Shown: piece by piece, positions 58,073 through 64,000 of the stretch | Position numbering within the stretch: position 1 is the stretch's first letter | How the letters are laid out: every line of letters begins with the position of its first letter | Assembly: GCA_036961205.1 (NCBI GenBank) | Contig: JBALVI010000001.1 | Span: 1,302,001 to 1,366,000, forward strand | DNA from: CALJFL01 sp036961205 | GTDB lineage: Bacteria > Pseudomonadota > Gammaproteobacteria > Pseudomonadales > Halieaceae | Length of the DNA stretch: 64,000 nt | Direction: 5' to 3' | Notes under the pieces: generated by a model | The model's input: the letters and a program-made list of their open reading frames with translations, nothing else | Told to the model about the DNA's origin: nothing | The model's database searches: none | Made by a program: the position numbers and the translations under genes

Positions 58073-59491
58073 ATGGTTTTGAGCGAGCTAAACTACACGT
58101 CTGCTATCGATATAATGGCTTTACTGGATCAGCAAGAGTTATCCAGTGAAGAGCTTATGCGCAGTGTTTACGCGCGTATTGAGCACTGTAATCCGCAGGT
58201 GAATGCGATCTGTACCCTGATTGACCAGGAGCAGGCGATGGCGCTGGCAATCGAAGCAGATGCGCAGCGCAGCAATGGCGGTAGGTGTGGCCCGTTGCAC
58301 GGCCTGCCTATGGCGATCAAGGACTTGTCTGCTACCAAGGGTATTCGCACCACCATGGGTTCCAAGGTCTTTGAGCATCATGTGCCGGAGGAAGACTCGC
58401 TGCTGGTGCAGCGTCTCAAAGAAGCTGGAGCTCTGGTCATTGGTAAAACCAACACCCCTGAATTTGGTACCGGTTCGCACACCTTCAACAGTGTGTTTGG
58501 GACGACCTTAAACCCCTGGAATTTGAAAAAAACGGTGGGTGGTAGCAGTGGCGGAGCGGCTGCTGTTCTAGCCAGCGGTATGCTGCCATTGGCGGACGGT
58601 AGCGACATGGGCGGTTCACTGCGCAATCCCGCAGCATTTTGTGGTGTGGTAGGGCTGCGGCCCTCCATGGGTCGAGTTCCGGTTTGGCCAAATACCATGG
58701 CCTGGCAGTCCCGGTTGGGTATAGAAGGGCCGATGGCGCGCAGCGTTAGCGACTGCGCACTGCTGCTCTCAGCGATGGCCGGACCCGACGAGCGTGATCC
58801 TTTCTCCATCCAGGAGCCAGGAGCACTGTTCCAGCAATCTTTGGTGCGGGATTTCACCGGCACAAAAATTGGCTGGAGCCCGGACCTGGGGCATTTGCCG
58901 GTGGCAAAGGAAATCATATCAGTTTGTGAGACCAGCTTGCCCCATTGGCGAGCCTGTGGCTTTGAAGTGACTGATGAGTGTCCTGATATTGAGGGCGCAA
59001 TGCATGCATTCAAAATTTTGCGAGCAAGTTACTATGCGAATTTTGGCGCGCCGTTGCTGGATAGTCATCCGGGGGTCATGAAAGATACCGTAATTGAGAA
59101 TATAGAAACGGGTCTAGCGCTTACCGTTGCGGATTTTATCGAGGCAGATACGCTGCGCACTCGCCTATATCAGAATGTCCTCGAGTTCTTTGCTGAGCAT
59201 GAGTTTCTGGTACTGCCGTGTACTCAGGTCGCCCCCTTTGATATTGAGACGGAATGGGTCACCGAAATTGAAGGTCAGCAGCTAGACAGTTATCTGGATT
59301 GGATGTCGATATGCTGCGTCATTACGTTGTTTGGGCTGCCTGCAATCTCGATTCCCTGTGGGTTTACCGCAGATGGTCTGCCGGTAGGGTTGCAGATTGT
59401 TGGGCGGCCACGCGCCGATTTTTCTGTCCTGCAGGCCGCTTTTGCGCTTGAGCAGGCTATGGGGTTCGGGGTACAACAACCACCGTTATGA
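58073..59491 (+). CDS. Amidase signature family enzyme
   Basis: A 472-residue Ser-cisSer-Lys amidase. The catalytic triad is K83 (LPMAIKDLSATKG), S158 (TVGGSSGGAAAVLASG) and S182 (DGSDMGGSLRNPAAF). ATG 58073 is preceded by AAAGGGT. It hydrolyses a carboxamide to acid plus amine or ammonia in the cytoplasm. With phenylacetate and probable indoleacetate pathways in the same window, an arylacetamide is an attractive substrate, but the family is too broad to decide. It overlaps the downstream transporter gene by four bases, so product or substrate transport is linked. Confidence 0.9.
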   Translation: MVLSELNYTSAIDIMALLDQQELSSEELMRSVYARIEHCNPQVNAICTLIDQEQAMALAIEADAQRSNGGRCGPLHGLPMAIKDLSATKGIRTTMGSKVFEHHVPEEDSLLVQRLKEAGALVIGKTNTPEFGTGSHTFNSVFGTTLNPWNLKKTVGGSSGGAAAVLASGMLPLADGSDMGGSLRNPAAFCGVVGLRPSMGRVPVWPNTMAWQSRLGIEGPMARSVSDCALLLSAMAGPDERDPFSIQEPGALFQQSLVRDFTGTKIGWSPDLGHLPVAKEIISVCETSLPHWRACGFEVTDECPDIEGAMHAFKILRASYYANFGAPLLDSHPGVMKDTVIENIETGLALTVADFIEADTLRTRLYQNVLEFFAEHEFLVLPCTQVAPFDIETEWVTEIEGQQLDSYLDWMSICCVITLFGLPAISIPCGFTADGLPVGLQIVGRPRADFSVLQAAFALEQAMGFGVQQPPL

Positions 59492-60843
59492 GTAATTCTA
59501 TCGAGAACCAGAGTCTATTTGCTCGCTTCGAAAGTGCGGTCGTTCGCTATTGTCCCGACCCGCTGGTGTTCGCAGTAATCCTGACCATTTTCCTGATGGC
59601 CCTGGTGGCACTACTGACTGACACCACTGCGGGTCAGTCGATTAAAGGCTGGGGTGATGGTCTGCACGGTTTGTTGGCATTTATGACGCAGATGACATTG
59701 GTCATCATAACCGCGCATGTGCTGGCTCATACCAACGCGGTGGCGGCTTTGCTCAAGGCGCTAGGGAGGGTTCCTAAAACGCCAATCCAAGCCTATATTT
59801 TTGTTGTTTTGTGTGCGGCGGCATTCAGTTTGATCTGCTGGCCCCTGGGACCCATTGCCGGCGGCCTGGTGGCGCGCGAAGTTGCCCTTCGGGCCAAGGA
59901 AGAAGGGATTGAGGTGCATTATCCACTGTTGGCGGCAGCTGCCTTTGGCGGGTTTGTGGTGTGGCAAATGGGTTATTCGTCGACCATTGCTTTGGCTGTG
60001 GCCACGCCCGGTAATCCGGTGGAAGCGATGCTGGGTGGCACGGTGCCGGTGGTGGAAACCCTGCTCTCGTGGTGGAATTTGCTAACAATAGCCACCACTC
60101 TCACCGTGGTGATACTGACGGTATTGTTCTTGCGGCCGAAGGTTAGCCAGCCGATTGAAGCCGTAATGCCTGTTGCTGCATCTGTAGTTAAGAAGGATGA
60201 AAGCCGCCCCGGAATTATGGGCAGATTAGAGGATGGCCGCAGCATATCCCTGGTGTTGTCATTCCTGCTGTTTGCTTATCTTGCGCACTGGTTTGCAACC
60301 CGAGGCTTCGATCTGTCCTTGAACGTGGTCAATTGGAGCTTCCTGGCGCTAGGCCTGTTGCTGGCAAATTCGGCGCGTCATTACGCCGAACTGTTCTCCG
60401 ATGGTGCGCGGGCAGGTTCTGCAGTACTGCTGCAATATCCCTTGTATGGCGGCATCATGGGTTTGATGATGAGTAGTGGTCTGACCCAGCAGTTCTCCGA
60501 TGCAATTATTTCCCTCTCAGGACCGGATACGCTGCCGCTGCTGGGTTTTTTCTCGGCAGGCCTGATCAACCTGTTTATTCCTTCCGGGGGTGCACAGTGG
60601 GCTATCCAGGGGCCAATTTTTGTCGATGCCGCCCAGCAGATGGGAGTCGATACCACAATTATTACTATGTCTATCGCCTGGGGCGATCAGTGGACTAACC
60701 TGATCCAGCCGTTTTGTTCGATCCCGCTGTTGATTGTCACCGGCCTTAAGCTGCGTCAGATATACGGTTACCTGCTTGTTCTTTGCCTGGCGACCGCGCT
60801 GCCATTTGCGTTTGGGCTTTACCTCGCTCAGTCTGCGGCGTAA
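59488..60843 (+). CDS. AtoE-type short-chain fatty acid transporter
   Basis: A 451-residue membrane protein with about twelve helices, of the AtoE/TIGR00366-like family: YCPDPLVFAVILTIFLMALV at the N-terminus, a segment FGGFVVWQMGYSSTIALAVA, and the C-terminal FIPSGGAQWAIQGPIFVDAA. Members carry small organic acids across the inner membrane. It is translationally coupled (ATGA) to the amidase, so it probably moves the acid linked to amide hydrolysis. Its 3' end overlaps the convergent synthetase gene by 16 bases. Confidence 0.87.
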   Translation: MSNSIENQSLFARFESAVVRYCPDPLVFAVILTIFLMALVALLTDTTAGQSIKGWGDGLHGLLAFMTQMTLVIITAHVLAHTNAVAALLKALGRVPKTPIQAYIFVVLCAAAFSLICWPLGPIAGGLVAREVALRAKEEGIEVHYPLLAAAAFGGFVVWQMGYSSTIALAVATPGNPVEAMLGGTVPVVETLLSWWNLLTIATTLTVVILTVLFLRPKVSQPIEAVMPVAASVVKKDESRPGIMGRLEDGRSISLVLSFLLFAYLAHWFATRGFDLSLNVVNWSFLALGLLLANSARHYAELFSDGARAGSAVLLQYPLYGGIMGLMMSSGLTQQFSDAIISLSGPDTLPLLGFFSAGLINLFIPSGGAQWAIQGPIFVDAAQQMGVDTTIITMSIAWGDQWTNLIQPFCSIPLLIVTGLKLRQIYGYLLVLCLATALPFAFGLYLAQSAA

Positions 60844-62336
60844 CGCTCTCTCAAAAGGTTTTTTTGTACTTTCCCCATGGCGTTTCGGGGCAGGCTGTCG
60901 ATAAAGTGAACCTGCTTGGGTACTTTGAAGTTAGCCAGCTCTGCTTTGCAGTGAGCGATTATGGCTGAAGATTCTGGCGCGTTTTCCGTGCCGACAATAA
61001 CCGCCACTACAGATTCGCCAAAATCCGGGTGCGGCAAACCTATGACTGCGGACTCTGCTACGCCGGACATATCGTCCAACAATATTTCAATTTCCTTGGG
61101 ATAGATGTTTAAGCCGCCACTGATAATCATGTCTTTGGCACGCCCGACAATGGAGACATAGCCGTCGCTATCGATAACGGCTTGGTCGCCAGTATCGAAG
61201 AAGCCGTCGTCGGTGAAGTCCTCGGCCGTTTTCTCGGGCAGGCGCCAGTAGCCGGGAAATACATTAGGCCCACGCACCTGCAACGCGCCGTTTTTACCCG
61301 TACCCAGGGTGGCGCCATCCTCACCTACCACTCGAACATCCACATTGGGCAGTGGCAAGCCAACGGTGCCCGCTCGGCGCAACCCATTTAGGGGGTTGGA
61401 GGTGTTCATGCTGGTTTCGGTCATCCCGTAGCGCTCCAGAATGGCATGACCGGTGCGGCTCTCGAAGTCGCTAAAGGTTTCTGCCAGCAGTGGGGCAGAA
61501 CCCGAGACAAAGAGTCTGATAGTGTCGCAACTCTCTCGGCTAAAGCGCTCCTCTGAGAGTAAGCGGGTGTAATAGGTGGGCACGCCCATCATCACAGAAC
61601 ATCGTGGCATTGCGCTTAGTACATCATCGATATCGAACTTATCCAGCCAGACCATGCTGGCGCCGCTCATTAATACGCAGCCAAGGCCGACAAAGAGTCC
61701 GTGCACGTGAAATATTGGCAGCGCGTGCAGCAGGCAGTCTTCTTTGGTGAAGCCCCAGGCTTCTACCAGAGTTTGATTGTTGCTGCCCAAATTGCCGTGG
61801 GTCAGCATGATGCCCTTGGGCCGGCCAGTGGTTCCCGAAGAGTAGAGTAGGGCGGCCAAGTCACTTTCTTCACGTGCTACTACCTCATGTACATCGGCCT
61901 GTTTTGCCGAGTGATCTGCCAGCGTGCCACTGCCGTCGTTTTCCAGCGTCAATACAGCCAGTACGGTATTGGGCGTTATATCCTCGATCATCGTTTGCGA
62001 AGCACTGCCGCAAACCACTATGGCGGGCTCGGCATTTTGCAGAAAAAACTCCAGCTCCGCGGTGCGATAAGCGGTATTGAGGGGGTGATATACCAGGCCG
62101 GCGCGCAAGCAGGCCAGATACAAGCACAGACAGCGGGGAGACTTTTCCGCCTGTACGGTCACCCGGTCGCCGGGTTGAGCGCCAAGTGCCACCAGGCTGT
62201 TGGCGAGTCTTGCCGATTCTTGCTCGGCAGCCTGATAAGTGAACACACTGCCATCCGCAGTAGTTAGCAGCGGGTGGGTCTTCTCATCGGGGAAGTTCGC
62301 AGCATAAAGCGCGTATAGGTTGGAATTTTCAGACAT
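60828..62336 (-). CDS. AMP-forming acyl-CoA synthetase, malonyl-CoA synthetase (MatB)-like
   Basis: A 502-residue ANL ligase. The P-loop is LLYSSGTTGRPKGIMLTHGN (~155-174), then YGMTETSMNTSNPL, DGFFDTGDQAVID, and the C-terminal LPRNAMGKVQKNLLRE with catalytic Lys. The N-terminal stretch RVTVQAEKSPRCLCLYLACL and HPLNTAYRTAELEFFLQNAE closely follow MatB/ACSF3-type malonyl- or methylmalonyl-CoA synthetases, so a small dicarboxylate is the likely substrate. It precedes the PaaK-like and AraC-type genes in the minus-strand order PaaK, AraC, this gene. The link to phenylacetate is through position only. Confidence 0.85.
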   Translation of the reverse strand: MSENSNLYALYAANFPDEKTHPLLTTADGSVFTYQAAEQESARLANSLVALGAQPGDRVTVQAEKSPRCLCLYLACLRAGLVYHPLNTAYRTAELEFFLQNAEPAIVVCGSASQTMIEDITPNTVLAVLTLENDGSGTLADHSAKQADVHEVVAREESDLAALLYSSGTTGRPKGIMLTHGNLGSNNQTLVEAWGFTKEDCLLHALPIFHVHGLFVGLGCVLMSGASMVWLDKFDIDDVLSAMPRCSVMMGVPTYYTRLLSEERFSRESCDTIRLFVSGSAPLLAETFSDFESRTGHAILERYGMTETSMNTSNPLNGLRRAGTVGLPLPNVDVRVVGEDGATLGTGKNGALQVRGPNVFPGYWRLPEKTAEDFTDDGFFDTGDQAVIDSDGYVSIVGRAKDMIISGGLNIYPKEIEILLDDMSGVAESAVIGLPHPDFGESVVAVIVGTENAPESSAIIAHCKAELANFKVPKQVHFIDSLPRNAMGKVQKNLLRERYAAD

Positions 62337-62345
62337 TATTTGGTC

Positions 62346-63365
62346 TCAAATAAATTGCTTTAATTTTTCGCGATAGGTTTGCGGAGTCTCTCCCACGCGA
62401 GTACGAAAGGCCCGGCTGAAGGCGCTCAGTTCCGAGTAGCCCAGCTCAAAGGATATCTCGGAAAGACTCAGCGACGTACTTATCAGGTAGTACTTTGCGC
62501 GCCGTTCAGTGGCAAGGTTTTTCACCTCTTGAAAGGTGAAGCCTTCGCTGGAGAGCCGGCGCCTGAGAGTCCTGGGAGAGAGCGCCAGCTTGGCGGCAAC
62601 CATCTCCATAGACATGGGATCATTTCTGTCCGCACGTATTATTTCACGGGAGACCGCCTCTACAAAACCGTGACGATCTGGGCTCACTGCGAAGTAGGTT
62701 TTAAGGGCGTCGGACAGAATATCGTACAACAGGCCGTTGCTGGTCATGAACCGCTCCTTCATGAAAGCACGATCAAATTCCAGACGGTTTTCGCTTTCTC
62801 CAAAAACACAGGGTGCCTGGAAAAAGTCCTCTAACTCTCGCTTGTTTCGATTGTCGCTGTGCTGGAACCATACTTTTTCTACCGGCATGGTTTGACGCGT
62901 GGCCGTATTCAAAATCTGCACCGTAAATGCCATCAAATATTCATTGAGTTGGTCAATTTTGGCGCCATCGAGATTGATTAATCCGGCGTGGAATTGCACA
63001 GGGTTCTGATTCGGCAGAAACCGGGTTTCAATGGCGCTATCAATGTATTGATCGTATCTACAAAGACAGATGAGCCCCTCTTCTACCGAAGAGGCAGCGA
63101 GCATTGCCAGAATTAAAACGGACGCTGATTCGTAGTGGTAGTTGCGGGCCATATTCAGGCCAACACAGCTGTTTCCGGTGACGGTGGCGGCTGCTTCGCA
63201 GGCTGCCGCGACCTTGTGCATTGGTACCGGGAGGGCATCCTCCTCGATATTTTCGATGTCGATGCCGCACTCGGTAAACAGCGGCTCAGGCTCAACCCCT
63301 CTGTCCATTAAGTAATCGCGAATATAAGCGATAAATCTGGGTGACAGAGCGGGTTCAAGTCCCAT
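62346..63365 (-). CDS. AraC-family transcriptional regulator
   Basis: A 339-residue regulator of the ArgR/OruR-like AraC subgroup: an N-terminal ligand-binding domain (~1-230, PF12625-like; RDYLMDRGVEPEPLFTECGI) and a C-terminal double HTH (SMEMVAAKLALSPRTLRRRL, then LSEISFELGYSELSAFSRAF and RTRVGETPQTYREKL). It lies two bases after the PaaK-like gene and nine before the synthetase gene, an unusual position inside an operon. It may control the ligase pair or the paa operon. The ligand is unknown. Confidence 0.9.
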   Translation of the reverse strand: MGLEPALSPRFIAYIRDYLMDRGVEPEPLFTECGIDIENIEEDALPVPMHKVAAACEAAATVTGNSCVGLNMARNYHYESASVLILAMLAASSVEEGLICLCRYDQYIDSAIETRFLPNQNPVQFHAGLINLDGAKIDQLNEYLMAFTVQILNTATRQTMPVEKVWFQHSDNRNKRELEDFFQAPCVFGESENRLEFDRAFMKERFMTSNGLLYDILSDALKTYFAVSPDRHGFVEAVSREIIRADRNDPMSMEMVAAKLALSPRTLRRRLSSEGFTFQEVKNLATERRAKYYLISTSLSLSEISFELGYSELSAFSRAFRTRVGETPQTYREKLKQFI

Positions 63366-63367
63366 AT

Positions 63368-64000
63368 TTAGCTGCGTTTGTCCACGATGCGCTTGGCTTT
63401 ACCCTCCGAGCGGGGTATGCCGCCCGGGGGGTGTACACGTACGGAGCTGGACACACCGACATAGGTTTTGACTCTATGAGTAAGCTCTTTTATGACCTGT
63501 TTCTCCAGCTCTGCGGTTGGCGCTGAGGTCAATTCTACATTGATTTCCATGGCATCCATGTGGCCCTGTTTACTGAGTTCAATGTAATAGTGTGGGGATA
63601 AGCCGTCAATTGTTAGCAGATGCTCTTCTATTTGTGTGGGGAAGACGTTGACGCCGCGAATGATCATCATGTCGTCGCTGCGGCCGGTAATTTTATCCAT
63701 TCTACGCATAGTTCTTGCGGTGCCAGGTAGCAGTCGGGTCAGGTCTTTGGTGCGGTAGCGAATAATGGGCATGGCCTGCTTGGTGAGGCTAGTGAAGACC
63801 AGTTCGCCGTCTTCTCCATCGGGCACAACTTCGCCGGTTGCAGGATTGATGATCTCCGGGTAGAAATGGTCTTCCCAAATGGTGGGGCCATCTTTGGTTT
63901 CCAGACATTCCTGGGCGACACCCGGGCCCATGACTTCGGATAGGCCGTAAATGTCTACCGCCTGAATATTCAGGCGCTGCTCCAGTTCTGTGCGCATGGC
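63368..64000 (-). CDS. paaK: Phenylacetate-CoA ligase C-terminal part, PaaK (truncated by window edge)
   Basis: The last ~210 residues of a phenylacetate-CoA ligase; the frame continues past the right edge. Segments are VDIYGLSEVMGPGVAQECLE, DGEDGELVFTSLTKQAMPII, RYRTKDLT, the hinge region GRSDDMMIIRGVNVFPTQIE, and the C-terminal GGIPRSEGKAKRIVDKR with the catalytic Lys. These are diagnostic for the PaaK family. It activates phenylacetate to phenylacetyl-CoA, the entry step for the paa operon at 41416-49570. Confidence 0.93.
   Translation of the reverse strand, partial: AMRTELEQRLNIQAVDIYGLSEVMGPGVAQECLETKDGPTIWEDHFYPEIINPATGEVVPDGEDGELVFTSLTKQAMPIIRYRTKDLTRLLPGTARTMRRMDKITGRSDDMMIIRGVNVFPTQIEEHLLTIDGLSPHYYIELSKQGHMDAMEINVELTSAPTAELEKQVIKELTHRVKTYVGVSSSVRVHPPGGIPRSEGKAKRIVDKRS

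Overview
This window looks like a chromosomal segment of a marine-type gammaproteobacterium. The evidence is moderate GC content, TonB-dependent receptors with N-termini typical of oligotrophic marine lineages, a PQQ dehydrogenase, an AtoE-type transporter and a complete paa operon. I favour the Cellvibrionales neighbourhood (Halieaceae/Spongiibacteraceae), but this is inference from gene content and not a phylogeny. No tRNA, rRNA, phage, insertion sequence with transposase, or CRISPR array is visible.

Layout. Bases 1-6.5 kb hold ordinary genes: the end of an unknown helical protein, a PPK2-type polyphosphate kinase, a periplasmic solute-binding-like protein, and a four-gene surface-glycan set (GT2, methyltransferase, GtrA, membrane/TPR glycosyltransferase-like). 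A decayed copy of the last of these lies beside it. Bases 6.5-8.7 kb carry an Old Yellow Enzyme homologue and a BASS-type transporter.

Bases 8.7-30.1 kb form the most interesting region: about 17 catabolic genes in three transcription units plus a MarR regulator. They encode a Rieske oxygenase (alpha and beta), SDR, zinc-ribbon/OB-fold protein, thiolase-fold protein, acyl-CoA ligase, RidA-like protein, cyclase/isatin-hydrolase-like enzyme, indolepyruvate-oxidoreductase-like alpha and beta subunits, two MaoC-like proteins, a PQQ dehydrogenase, acyl-CoA dehydrogenase, enoyl-CoA hydratase, SDR, a 2-aminobenzoyl-CoA monooxygenase/reductase-like fusion and an Old Yellow Enzyme. A shared palindrome (core ATTTTAAGCTTAAAAT) occurs at all three promoter regions. 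My reading is an indole-3-acetate-type (auxin) route: oxindole formation, CoA activation, retro-aldol cleavage to isatin plus acetyl-CoA, hydrolysis to isatinate, oxidative decarboxylation to 2-aminobenzoyl-CoA, dearomatisation, then beta-oxidation-like steps. Each enzyme family is visible in the sequence; the order of reactions is inference.

Bases 30.1-41.4 kb begin with a gene-free stretch containing two large hairpins that share one loop sequence in opposite orientations. Next come an MFS transporter, LuxR-type regulator, SDR, class-III PLP enzyme, APH-type kinase, TonB receptor, aldehyde dehydrogenase and sulfatase. The kinase/PLP pair resembles amino-alcohol kinase plus phospho-lyase systems.

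Bases 41.4-51.8 kb hold the phenylacetate operon (paaZ-G-I-J-A-B-C-D-E, minus strand) and a divergent FadB/FadJ-like gene. A PaaK-like ligase enters at the right edge. Between them are a palindromic repeat cluster, a DUF1326/DUF2182 pair, an amidohydrolase lipoprotein, a second TonB receptor, an amidase/AtoE-type transporter pair, a MatB-like acyl-CoA synthetase and an AraC-type regulator. The window therefore concentrates two arylacetate catabolic modules (indoleacetate-like and phenylacetate).
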